A DNA stretch of 19,253 nucleotides from Bacillota bacterium (lineage in GTDB: Bacteria > Bacillota > Negativicutes > Sporomusales > Sporomusaceae). Numbering within the stretch: position 1 is the first letter of the stretch; every line of letters begins with the position of its first letter. This document shows, piece by piece, positions 1-7,331 of this stretch. The notes under the pieces were generated by a model. That model saw nothing but the letters and a program-made list of their open reading frames with translations, made no database searches and was not told where the DNA came from. Both the position numbers and the translations under genes were made by a program. The stretch lies in NCBI GenBank assembly GCA_023388195.1, contig JAEWGR010000006.1:1-19253 (forward strand). Direction: 5' to 3'.

Positions 1-2
1 AT

Positions 3-476
3 CATTTTTCAGCCTGGCTGGATCTACAGCGGGGTGAATATTCCGCAGATCTGCGGCAAGCCGTCAATAAGGCGGCAAAGTACCTGACCAGTCCTGCGTT
101 TTTAAACCTGCCCGGTAAGCAGACCAAGGTACGTCAGGTAAAGATTAATGAAGGAACGTATGTCCGGCTGCATCCATTTCCCCAATGCATCAAGACCACT
201 GTTGCCGGTCAAAGCGGCTGCGTCAACCGGCGCGGCGGGCCCTGTTCAGGCTATGCTATCCTGGTAGTCCAGAATAATAAAATAGTTGAATTTGAGAGTC
301 ATGGGCTACTATGTCTGGCGGAATGCAAGCTGAATTTGCTGGCAACCTGTCTGACTGGAAGCTATTGGCAGGAGCGCGATGTCAGGTTTGCCTTGGCCCA
401 ATGGCTTCGCCAGGATGAAAGTGGTGCAGTTAAGGTTTTTAAAGACACACTAATCGATTGGATACTGGCCAGATAG
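3..476 (+). CDS. 3' part of an unrecognised Cys-rich protein (5' end outside window)
   Basis: An uninterrupted frame runs from the left edge (first full codon at base 3) to the TAG at 474-476, giving 157 residues without the N-terminus. I do not recognise the family. Cysteines are frequent and clustered in the middle: they occur in the local contexts FPQC, QSGC, GGPC, GLLC, LAEC and LATC, which suggests a metal site or redox function, though this is inference. No membrane segment or signal is visible in this part. The GTG start of the first GcvH-like gene is only 20 bases downstream with its own ribosome site, so the gene is probably co-transcribed with the lipoylation island and may belong to it. 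A DUF116 domain or a second radical-SAM protein were considered but the Cys spacing fits neither. The reading frame is well supported; the function is unknown. Confidence 0.75.
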   Translation, partial: HFSAWLDLQRGEYSADLRQAVNKAAKYLTSPAFLNLPGKQTKVRQVKINEGTYVRLHPFPQCIKTTVAGQSGCVNRRGGPCSGYAILVVQNNKIVEFESHGLLCLAECKLNLLATCLTGSYWQERDVRFALAQWLRQDESGAVKVFKDTLIDWILAR

Positions 477-496
477 AACAGAGGGAGTGATTTTTA

Positions 497-916
497 GTGG
501 CACAATATGACATTCCGCAAGGACTCTATTATACAAACGATCACGCATGGGTGAAGGTGGAAGGGAACACAATCCGTATTGGCATTACCGACTTCATGCA
601 AAAATTGGCAGGAGAGATTACCTTTATCCGGATTCCCCGGGCAGGCAAAGCGCTTGCCGCCGGGGCAACGCTCAGCTCCATCCAGTCCGGTAAGTGGGCC
701 GGCAAGATTCAGGTGCCGATGGCCGGCAAGGTGCTGGCGGCCAATAGTGAACTGCCGGCAAATCCTAAGCTTCTAAACAGTGACAGCTATGGCGCGGGTT
801 GGATTTGTGTTATGGAGCCCGATAACCTGGCAGAAGGGCTGCAAAGCCTCATTCACGGTGATGACGCCGACAAATTTTTTACCGAGGAACATGCCAAGTT
901 TGTAAAAACAGAGTAA
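497..916 (+). CDS. GcvH-like lipoyl carrier protein, first copy
   Basis: 139 residues, starting with GTG behind a GAGGGAGTG ribosome site. The fold follows glycine-cleavage H protein throughout: N-terminal YYTNDHAWVKVEG, the GITDFMQKLAGEITFI strand, a lipoyl hairpin, and the NSDSYGAGWICVME segment. The lipoyl loop is QSGKWAGKIQVPMAG, where true GcvH has an ESVKAxSDIYAPVSG-like loop, so the acceptor would be Lys66. The Glu before the lysine is replaced by Gln-Ser-Gly and a Trp follows the lysine. No gcvP or gcvT is near; the neighbours are a flavin/Fe-S oxidoreductase and a dedicated lipoate-assembly set. This resembles the LbpA carriers of the sHdr sulfur-oxidation system, which are also GcvH-like and are served by the same assembly enzymes. 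Inferred role: lipoyl redox or C/S-group shuttle for the GlcD/GlcF-like pair, not glycine cleavage. Confidence 0.85.
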   Translation: MAQYDIPQGLYYTNDHAWVKVEGNTIRIGITDFMQKLAGEITFIRIPRAGKALAAGATLSSIQSGKWAGKIQVPMAGKVLAANSELPANPKLLNSDSYGAGWICVMEPDNLAEGLQSLIHGDDADKFFTEEHAKFVKTE

Positions 917-961
917 TTTTAATGACTAAATCCAACCTTTTCTCAAGGAAGGAGTAACGAA

Positions 962-2422
962 ATGGACGCGCAAACAGTGGAAAGCTTACAACAAACATTT
1001 GGCGATCGCGCTACTACGGATGTATTCGAGCGAGGTTTTTATGAGCGGGATCTGGCGCCTGTACCGGATTTTTTGGTTAAACCCATTGCCGATACCCTGC
1101 CGGATATTGTCATAAGACCCAAAACCACCGCGGAAGTGGCAGCCATCGTCAAGACGGCTGCCGGGCAGCAGATTCCGGTAACAACAAGAGCAGGGGGTTC
1201 TACCGTTTATTTCAATACTGTATGTACACGTAAAGGCATAGTTGTGGACATAAACGGTATGGATGGCCTGTTAGCTGTTGACAAAGAAAACAACCTTGTC
1301 CGGGTGGGGGCCGGATTGACCTGGTGGAAACTGGAGCGCGCGCTGAACAGGGTTGGTTTGGCGACCTGTTCCTATCCGAGCAGTGCCCAGTCGGCTACTG
1401 TTGGCGGCTGGCTGGTTATGATGGGGTATGGGCTTGGCAGTTTACAATACGGCCCGGTAATCGAACAGGTCATTTCTGCCCAGGCAGTTTTGCCTGACGG
1501 CAGTATCAGGGAATTAAATAAAACAAGTCAACCGCCGGTCTCCTGGCTGGCCGCTTCTGAGGGAACATTAGGCATTGTTACCGAAGTTGAGTTGCAGGTG
1601 CGGCCGTATCCGGAAAGCGAGTGGCATGGTTTGGCGGAATTCCGGGATGCCGGACAAATGCAGCGTTTTATTGAACAAGCTGCAGCCTTGCGTAACAAAC
1701 CCTTTAACCTGCATTTCAGCGATCCTGGCTGCAACTCGCTCCGGCAGCGGCTGGGGCTGGCAAGTGAACGGGCCGCTGCTGCCTACACGGTAGCCTTCGA
1801 TGCAGATGGCTCAAAAGCGGCAACCGAGGCGGCACGCCGTGACTATCAAGATTGTTTGCAGCAGGCGGGCGGCGGTGATCTGGGTGAGGAAGCCGGTCAC
1901 GAATGGCAGCACCGTTTCTTTTCTTTAGTACTGAAACGGGAAGGCCCATCCCTATTAGGGGCCGAGATTTGGCTGCCTATTCAAAACCTGGCTGGCTATT
2001 TGGCAGATGTAGCTGTTTTTGAAAGTAAAAAGAACCTGGGCCTAAAAAGCTACGGACATATTGTATCAGCAAGGCAGGCGATGGTCATGACCATGTTTAA
2101 TGCCGATGAACGCGATACGATTGGCTATTTGCAAGGCCTGGCTTTAGTAAAAAAACTCCATGACATCGGCGCCAGGCATGGCGGCAACCCTTACGGAATC
2201 GGCCTTTGGAACACGCCCTATTTGCAAAGATGCCAAACGCCGGCAGAGCTTGCTGAACTGAAACGGCGGAAGCAGCTGCTTGACCCCGGCAATATTATGA
2301 ATCCCGGCAAAAGATATCAGCCGCCCTTGCTGCTGCAGCCGGCACTTTTTGGTCTGGGCATGAACCTGCTGGCAGCCACCACCTGGATATACAAGGGGAA
2401 GGCAGGGAGGGAACAGCTATGA
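962..2422 (+). CDS. FAD-linked oxidase, GlcD/D-lactate dehydrogenase family
   Basis: 486 residues, soluble, behind AAGGAAGGAG. It has the FAD_binding_4 (PCMH/VAO) layout: PDIVIRPKTTAEVAAIV at about residues 47-63, an FAD-phosphate loop near TRAGGS (75-80), GGWLVMMGYGLGSLQYG (148-164), and WLAASEGTLGIVTE (195-208). The C-terminal signature LLDPGNIMNPGK (about 435-447) is typical of glycolate and D-lactate oxidases. The first loop lacks the usual RGxGTSLSGG glycine run (here RAGGSTVYFN), so the substrate or FAD contacts may differ. The stop overlaps the ATG of the next gene by four bases, the usual GlcD-GlcF arrangement, so the two proteins very likely form a complex in which FAD passes electrons to Fe-S clusters. 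The organic substrate cannot be read from sequence; a 2-hydroxyacid is the family default, but with two lipoyl carriers around it the partner may be a lipoyl-bound group or dithiol. Confidence 0.85.
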   Translation: MDAQTVESLQQTFGDRATTDVFERGFYERDLAPVPDFLVKPIADTLPDIVIRPKTTAEVAAIVKTAAGQQIPVTTRAGGSTVYFNTVCTRKGIVVDINGMDGLLAVDKENNLVRVGAGLTWWKLERALNRVGLATCSYPSSAQSATVGGWLVMMGYGLGSLQYGPVIEQVISAQAVLPDGSIRELNKTSQPPVSWLAASEGTLGIVTEVELQVRPYPESEWHGLAEFRDAGQMQRFIEQAAALRNKPFNLHFSDPGCNSLRQRLGLASERAAAAYTVAFDADGSKAATEAARRDYQDCLQQAGGGDLGEEAGHEWQHRFFSLVLKREGPSLLGAEIWLPIQNLAGYLADVAVFESKKNLGLKSYGHIVSARQAMVMTMFNADERDTIGYLQGLALVKKLHDIGARHGGNPYGIGLWNTPYLQRCQTPAELAELKRRKQLLDPGNIMNPGKRYQPPLLLQPALFGLGMNLLAATTWIYKGKAGREQL

Positions 2423-3588
2423 GTGCAGGCAGCTTCTATAAAAATCTGGTTGACGAATCCCTAATCTGTGGCCGGTGTGGCAATTGTCGCAGTGACTGTC
2501 CGGTATACCAGGAAATCGGCTGGGAGTCGGCGTCGCCGCGCGCTAAGATTTCGCTGGCGCGTGAGTTATTTGCCAAAAACGGCGAGCCGAAGATAAGTGC
2601 GGAATATGCCAAGCGGATTACGCAATGCACCCTATGCGGTGCCTGTACCCGGGCGTGTGCGGCCAGAATTGATCTGCAAAGCCTGTGGCAGGACTTGCGG
2701 GCCAAATTAGTAACCGCAGACAAGGCCCCCCCAGCCTATAACGCCATGGCCGGGAATCTAAAAACCAGGAAAAATATTTCTAACTTTGCGAACACAACCA
2801 GACTGGACTGGGCCGAAGACCTGGATGAGGTGCCAGACTATCTTGACCAGGAGCAAGGGGCTGAAATCGTCTATTTTGTTGGCTGTGTATCTTCCTTTTT
2901 TCCCCGGGCCGCGCAGGTGCCTGTGGCCATGGTGCAATTGCTGGAAAAAGCAGAAGTTAGCTTTACAACCCTGGGCCCGGAAGAATGGTGCTGCGGGTTT
3001 CCCCTGCTGGCTGCCGGACAAGGGGCTGAAATCGTTGAGTTTGCCCGGCATAATGTAGAAAAGGTGCGGGGTCTTGGCGCGAAAACCTTAGTCACTGGCT
3101 GTGCATCCTGTTACCATGTATGGAGCCATGTCTATCCGGAGATTTTGGGAGAAAGTCTTGGGTTCCGGCTGGTTCACGCAACAGAAATGTTAGCTGAGTT
3201 GATCAAGGAAGGTAAATTAGTTCCCCATGAGTTAGCGTTAACAGTTACCTATCATGACCCCTGCGATTTGGGGCGTAACAGCGGGGTTATCCAGGCGCCG
3301 CGAGCTATTATTAACAGTATCCCCGGTGTTACGTTTAGGGAAATGGCTACTTATGGCGAAGAATCTACCTGCTGCGGCGGCGGGGGGAATCTGCAGGGAG
3401 CCGACCCGGGACTGGCTGAAGCCATTGCCGGCAAACGTATCCGGGAGGCAGCGGCTACAACGGCGGCGATTGTAGTATCAGCCTGTCAACAATGTGAACA
3501 GATGCTGGAGAAAGCAGCCAGAACGGAAAAACTGCCTGTACAGGTGATGGATGTTGCCGAACTATTGCTAATGTCTGTCGAGGGGTAG
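2419..3588 (+). CDS. Fe-S oxidoreductase with two ferredoxin-type and two CCG motifs (GlcF/HdrD-like)
   Basis: 389 residues. Two CxxCxxCxxxC ferredoxin motifs sit at C17/C20/C23/C27 and C70/C73/C76/C80. Two complete CCG domains follow: C156, C191-C192, C228xxC231 and C282, C318-C319, C356xxC359. Their spacing (34 and 35 residues, then 35 and 36) matches the CX31-39CCX35-36CXXC rule for the non-cubane [4Fe-4S] clusters of heterodisulfide reductase HdrB. The layout is that of GlcF, LldE/LutA relatives and HdrD. The start overlaps the FAD oxidase stop by four bases, so it is the electron-transfer partner of that flavoprotein. CCG clusters are known in HdrB to act on disulfides. A lipoyl dithiolane on the neighbouring carriers is therefore a sensible, but inferred, electron partner. 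No membrane anchor or b-type heme subunit is present, so the complex is probably cytoplasmic or peripherally bound. Confidence 0.88.
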   Translation: MSAGSFYKNLVDESLICGRCGNCRSDCPVYQEIGWESASPRAKISLARELFAKNGEPKISAEYAKRITQCTLCGACTRACAARIDLQSLWQDLRAKLVTADKAPPAYNAMAGNLKTRKNISNFANTTRLDWAEDLDEVPDYLDQEQGAEIVYFVGCVSSFFPRAAQVPVAMVQLLEKAEVSFTTLGPEEWCCGFPLLAAGQGAEIVEFARHNVEKVRGLGAKTLVTGCASCYHVWSHVYPEILGESLGFRLVHATEMLAELIKEGKLVPHELALTVTYHDPCDLGRNSGVIQAPRAIINSIPGVTFREMATYGEESTCCGGGGNLQGADPGLAEAIAGKRIREAAATTAAIVVSACQQCEQMLEKAARTEKLPVQVMDVAELLLMSVEG

Positions 3589-3617
3589 TCTTGTCAGGTA
3601 AGAAAGGAGTATGACTC

Positions 3618-4028
3618 ATGAATGCAAGTGCAGGGAATTTTCCGGAAGAGCTATTGTATGATACCCATTATCAGTGGATTAAAAAAACGGGCAATAAAAT
3701 TGTATTCGGCTTGACTCCTTATGGCCATGGGATCACCGGTGATATTTTATACCTGGCCTTGCCGCCGGTGGGAACAGGGGTAGAGGGCGGCGGGGCCTGC
3801 GGGTCGCTGGAGGCCGGAAAATGGGTAGGCCGTGTTTATGCCCCGGCCAGCGGTAAGGTAACTCATGTAAATGAAGCAGTGCTTGGCAGCCCGGCTCTTA
3901 TTAGCCGGTCTCCGTATACTTGCTGGTTTGCGGAGATTGAGCTAGCCCGGCCGGAGGAGCTTGGTGAGCTGATGTCGGCCGCCGCTTTGCGCAGTTGGCT
4001 GGCTGCGGATAGGAACGCAAATGCCTAG
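3618..4028 (+). CDS. GcvH-like lipoyl carrier protein, second copy
   Basis: 136 residues behind GAAAGGAG, 29 bases after the CCG protein. It has the GcvH core: LLYDTHYQWIKKTGNKIVFGL, ITGDILYLALPPVG, the lipoyl hairpin EAGKWVGRVYAPASGKV, and an ALISRSPYTCWFAEI segment. The expected acceptor is Lys68. Like the first copy it has GKW plus Val/Ala-Gly in the loop, not the SVKA loop of true H protein, yet outside the loop the two copies differ widely, so they are old paralogues and not a recent duplication. Cys61 lies seven residues before the acceptor lysine. The stop overlaps the lipoate ligase start by eight bases, which suggests translational coupling of carrier and modifying enzyme. Probably a second lipoyl-bearing partner of the flavin/Fe-S oxidoreductase. 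A missing P/T/L glycine-cleavage context argues against a role in glycine breakdown. Confidence 0.83.
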   Translation: MNASAGNFPEELLYDTHYQWIKKTGNKIVFGLTPYGHGITGDILYLALPPVGTGVEGGGACGSLEAGKWVGRVYAPASGKVTHVNEAVLGSPALISRSPYTCWFAEIELARPEELGELMSAAALRSWLAADRNANA

Positions 4029-5160
4029 TGTGGACAACAGTACCACTTTCCGGGTCCTGGATGCTGCACCTTGCAGTGCTGCTGAGCATATGGCGTTGGA
4101 TAAGGTAATCATAAGTGCCCACAGTCAGGGCAGCGTCCCCAATACGCTGCGGTTTTTGCAGTTCAACCCCTGCGTGCTGGTGGGGGCGTTTCAAAACACG
4201 TTTTTAGAAGTACATGTGCCTTATTGTCAGCAGCATGGCATTGATATAAACCGGCGGATTACAGGCGGGGGAAGCCTGTATTGGGGCCGGCAGGAATTAG
4301 GCTGGGAGCTGTATGCCGGTAAAAATACCCCCGGCATTCCCCGCCAGGTAGAAAGCATGTACCGCCTGTTATGTGAGGCAACAGCCCGGGGATTAGAGAC
4401 ATTAGGACTGGCTGCAGCCTATAGGCCGGTTAATGATATTGAAATACAGGGACGTAAGATAGCCGGTACGGGTGGAACCGAATTAGCGGATTCTTTTGTT
4501 TTCCAATGCAGTTTGCTGGTTGATTTTGATGTGGAGCAAATGCTGCGGGTTTTGCGGTTCCCTTTGGAAAAACTGGGCGATAAAGCTGTCAAATCCATGC
4601 GGGAGCGGGTAACCTCGATGAAAGAGCAGCTAGGCTATGTCCCTGATGTCAGTTTGATTAAGCAGGCAATCGTAACCGGTTTGCAGAAAACCCTGGGTTA
4701 TGAATTTGCTCCCGGCAGCCTTACTTCACAGGAAACAGGCCTGCTCACTGAATATTTGCCGTACTTTCAGAGTGAGGCCTGGATTTATGGCAAGGCCGGC
4801 AGCGTAGTAAACACGGTTGATTGTATAGCCAATTATAAGGCGCCTGGCGGGCTTATCAGGATTCAGATGCGTCTGGATAAAAGTGTCCGCGTCATCAAAT
4901 ATCTGATTATCAGCGGTGACTTTTTCGCTTACCCGGCCAGGGTAATCAACGACCTGGAGACGGCTTTGAAAAACACCCCTATCGACAGGTTGCGTATTAC
5001 TGATACAATTAAGAATTTTTTTCTTGCCAATCAGGCTGAGATTCCCGGTGTTTCGCCTGAACACTTTGTGGAAGCCGTTTGGCTTGCTGTAGCAAAGGCC
5101 CAAGAAGCTCATCCGGCCGCAAAGGTCTCAACGGAGGTTTGCTGTGGAAACAACAGGTGA
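4021..5160 (+). CDS. lipoate-protein ligase, fused A and B domains, sLpl(AB) type
   Basis: 379 residues. Residues 1-about 230 are a BPL/LplA/LipB-fold ligase domain with the substrate loop NRRITGGGSLYWG (77-89) and the lysine loop IQGRKIAGTGG (142-152). Lys146 corresponds to the lysine that contacts lipoyl-AMP in LplA. A C-terminal LplB-like accessory domain follows (about 265-365, with KAPGGLIRIQMRLDK and ISGDFFAYP). The reaction would be ATP-dependent activation of lipoate or octanoate and transfer to a carrier lysine. The place in an operon with LipT, LipS1 and LipS2 and two GcvH-like carriers matches the sLpl(AB) of the alternative lipoate-assembly pathway, in which octanoate or lipoate is loaded on LbpA-type carriers. 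The start overlaps the carrier gene by eight bases and has only a weak ribosome site, which fits translational coupling. Confidence is high for the family and good for the pathway. Confidence 0.87.
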   Translation: MPSVDNSTTFRVLDAAPCSAAEHMALDKVIISAHSQGSVPNTLRFLQFNPCVLVGAFQNTFLEVHVPYCQQHGIDINRRITGGGSLYWGRQELGWELYAGKNTPGIPRQVESMYRLLCEATARGLETLGLAAAYRPVNDIEIQGRKIAGTGGTELADSFVFQCSLLVDFDVEQMLRVLRFPLEKLGDKAVKSMRERVTSMKEQLGYVPDVSLIKQAIVTGLQKTLGYEFAPGSLTSQETGLLTEYLPYFQSEAWIYGKAGSVVNTVDCIANYKAPGGLIRIQMRLDKSVRVIKYLIISGDFFAYPARVINDLETALKNTPIDRLRITDTIKNFFLANQAEIPGVSPEHFVEAVWLAVAKAQEAHPAAKVSTEVCCGNNR

Positions 5161-6223
5161 ACACTATGACGTCATCGTTGTCGGGGCGGGGCCGGCCGGC
5201 TGCATAGCTGCCCAACGCCTGGGGCAGGGCGGGCTGAAGGTGTTGCTGCTGGAACAACGTAAGGTCATCGGCAGTTATGTCCAGTGTGCAGAGTTCGTTC
5301 CCCTTACTATTTCGCGGCAGGCAGCTGTGCGGGCCAGCGATATAGCCCAGCCTGTCCAGGGAATTAAAACCTTTATTAACGGGAAGCTGACAAGTACACT
5401 GCGGGCCCCGGGTTATGTACTTAACCGGAGGCTATGGGATGAATATCAGGCACAGCTGGCCAGAGCAGCCGGGGTTTCCATTATGACCGCAGCCCGTGTC
5501 AGTGGTATTGACGGTAAGGAGTTAAGTGTAGCAAGTGGCGCTCGTTCCTGGACGCTGAGCGCAGACTTCATTCTTGGCTGCGATGGCCCGCGTTCCATTG
5601 TCAGCCAAAAGTTAGCCAATGAACCCCAGGCCATGTGTGTTGCCCTACAGGTTGAGAGGCTGCTCACTAAGCCTATGGAACATGCTGAAATTTACTTTGA
5701 CCCGGCTTATTACGGCGGCTATGCCTGGGTTTTTCCCAAAGGCAAAGCTGCCAATGTCGGCGTGGCCCTCCATGCGGCTAGTAAAGATAAATTGCAAGCG
5801 GCATTAACCGATTTTTGCCAGAAAATTGTCAGCAGGGGTGGAATACAAGCTGGGGCGGCCTCAGCCGCAACCGGCGGCTTGATACCGGCAGGCGGCTTAG
5901 TGAAAAATCTGGCGGATAATCATATGCTGGTTGCCGGTGATGCCGCCGGCTGTACGCATCCGGTTACCGGTGCCGGCATTATGAATGCTGTTGTCAGTGG
6001 GGAGTTGGCTGCCAGGGCAGTGATCCGGCAAGTTAGCAGTAACGGCAGAGAGCAGGCGGCCCCCAATTACACGCGCATGTTGCTTGCAGAGTATGGAACT
6101 CAGTTTGCTATTGCGAGTGAGCGGTTGATGAGCCGTAACCAAAGCTGGACAGAGAATCCGGCAGAATTCAGTGCGCTCATAAGGCGCAGTTGGATTGCTT
6201 TTCCGGAGTACTACAGGCAATGA
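5144..6223 (+). CDS. lipT: FAD-dependent oxidoreductase, geranylgeranyl-reductase family, LipT-like
   Basis: 359 residues from a GTG start with GGAGG seven bases upstream; it overlaps the ligase gene by 17 bases. The N-terminus is a Rossmann FAD motif, VVGAGPAGCIAA (G14, G16, G19), followed by LLLEQR, the ribose-binding acidic end. The second FAD motif is VAGDAAGCTHPVTGAG near residue 264, which is typical of the geranylgeranyl reductase/FixC group. A YVQCAEF segment follows the first motif. In the LipS1/LipS2 pathway a flavoprotein of this group, LipT, is encoded with the lipoyl synthases and is thought to supply electrons to them. The position directly between the ligase and lipS1 supports the same role. 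A free-standing isoprenoid reductase is a possible alternative but no isoprenoid gene is near. The symbol is assigned by context as much as by sequence. Confidence 0.75.
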   Translation: METTGEHYDVIVVGAGPAGCIAAQRLGQGGLKVLLLEQRKVIGSYVQCAEFVPLTISRQAAVRASDIAQPVQGIKTFINGKLTSTLRAPGYVLNRRLWDEYQAQLARAAGVSIMTAARVSGIDGKELSVASGARSWTLSADFILGCDGPRSIVSQKLANEPQAMCVALQVERLLTKPMEHAEIYFDPAYYGGYAWVFPKGKAANVGVALHAASKDKLQAALTDFCQKIVSRGGIQAGAASAATGGLIPAGGLVKNLADNHMLVAGDAAGCTHPVTGAGIMNAVVSGELAARAVIRQVSSNGREQAAPNYTRMLLAEYGTQFAIASERLMSRNQSWTENPAEFSALIRRSWIAFPEYYRQ

Positions 6224-6257
6224 AGAAGAATTATTTAAAGTTGAGGGGGTTCCGGTC

Positions 6258-7331
6258 ATGGACAATATTGGCAGACGGGAAAGCCCGGATTATGTGCAGA
6301 CCAGCTTGGCTGGTGCTATGGCGCTGGGTCTCGAACCAGGAAGCTTTTACCGTAACGCCTATCCGGGCAGCTTGAATTTATTAATGACTTATCAGGACGG
6401 CTGCCGGGCCAATTGCAGCTACTGCGGATTAGCCAGAGAACGGTATGCTGAACCTGATAAAAATACCTTCATCAGAGTAAAATGGCCGGTTTACGAACTT
6501 TCCGGAATCATCGATATTTTGACCCGGCCACCGCAGGCTGTTGCCGCTAAGGTGCAAAAACTAGGGCGGATTTGTATATCGATGATTACTCATCCCCGTG
6601 CGGCGGCTGATTGTATCGCCATCGTCAAACGGTTAGGTGCTGTAACCCAATTACCGGTTAGTGTACTGGCATCACCGACCGTATTGCAGGGGGCAAGCGC
6701 CTTTTTTGAGGGGATTAAAGCTGCCGGTGCAGACCGGATCGGGATCGCCGTAGATGCGGCAACCCCGGAATTGTTTTCTGACATGCGGGGGACGGCTGTT
6801 GGCGGACCGCACCGCTGGGAGTCCTACTGGGAGGCGATTGAACAAGCGGTTACGGTGTTTGGCCGTGAACAGGTAAGCGTCCATTTAATTGTTGGGCTTG
6901 GTGAAACAGAACAAGCCATGGTTCAGACAATAGACAGGGCTAATCAATACGGTGCACAGGCACACCTGTTCGCATTCTGTCCGGAACCCGGCAGCCGGCT
7001 GAGCGGCTATAAACCACCGTCATATGGTCAATACCGGCGAATTCAGCTGGCGGCTTATCTGCTTAATAAAAAACAAAGTACAATGGATGCTTTGGCATTT
7101 GATGGGCAGGGGAAAATAGTTGGCTATGGGAGCCGGCTGCAGGAACTATTGGGGGATGATCTGGCAGCAGGCGAACCCTTCCGAACCTCTGGCTGCCCTA
7201 ACCGGGAAGGCTGTGTGGCCTGCAACCGGCCGTATGGAAACGAGCGGCCGGGCCCTGATCTGCGCAACTATCCTTTCCAGCCGGAGGACAGTGATATAGA
7301 TACCATCAAAGGACAGATATGGGATGAATAA
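6258..7331 (+). CDS. lipS1: radical-SAM lipoyl synthase component LipS1
   Basis: The chosen ATG at 6258 has GAGGGGG eight bases upstream and gives 357 residues; the frame is open to a TTG at 6195, which lacks a ribosome site and would overlap lipT. The radical-SAM motif is C49xxxC53xxC56 (GCRANCSYCG). The C-terminus has a second cysteine group, C313, C319, C322 (CPNREGCVACNRPYG), a likely auxiliary Fe-S site. The family is often mis-annotated as biotin synthase; biochemical work on the archaeal pair showed that LipS1 and LipS2 together insert the two sulfurs at C6 and C8 of carrier-bound octanoyl. The gene lies between lipT and lipS2 and overlaps lipS2 by eight bases, the same grouping seen with LbpA systems. 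It shares neither the N-terminal auxiliary CxxxxCxxxxxC motif nor the C-terminal RSSY-type end of canonical LipA. Confidence 0.83.
   Translation: MDNIGRRESPDYVQTSLAGAMALGLEPGSFYRNAYPGSLNLLMTYQDGCRANCSYCGLARERYAEPDKNTFIRVKWPVYELSGIIDILTRPPQAVAAKVQKLGRICISMITHPRAAADCIAIVKRLGAVTQLPVSVLASPTVLQGASAFFEGIKAAGADRIGIAVDAATPELFSDMRGTAVGGPHRWESYWEAIEQAVTVFGREQVSVHLIVGLGETEQAMVQTIDRANQYGAQAHLFAFCPEPGSRLSGYKPPSYGQYRRIQLAAYLLNKKQSTMDALAFDGQGKIVGYGSRLQELLGDDLAAGEPFRTSGCPNREGCVACNRPYGNERPGPDLRNYPFQPEDSDIDTIKGQIWDE

Noticed and set aside
497..916. Annotation as glycine cleavage system H protein (gcvH)
   Set aside because: The fold agrees but the lipoyl loop is altered and no gcvP, gcvT or lpd gene is near; context points to an LbpA-like carrier.
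4726..5112. 128-codon frame on the - strand within the lipoate ligase gene
   Set aside because: It is antisense to a well-supported gene with full domain match and has no domain of its own.
6195..6257. TTG start of the LipS1 frame
   Set aside because: It has no ribosome site and lies inside lipT; the ATG at 6258 has GAGGGGG at good spacing.
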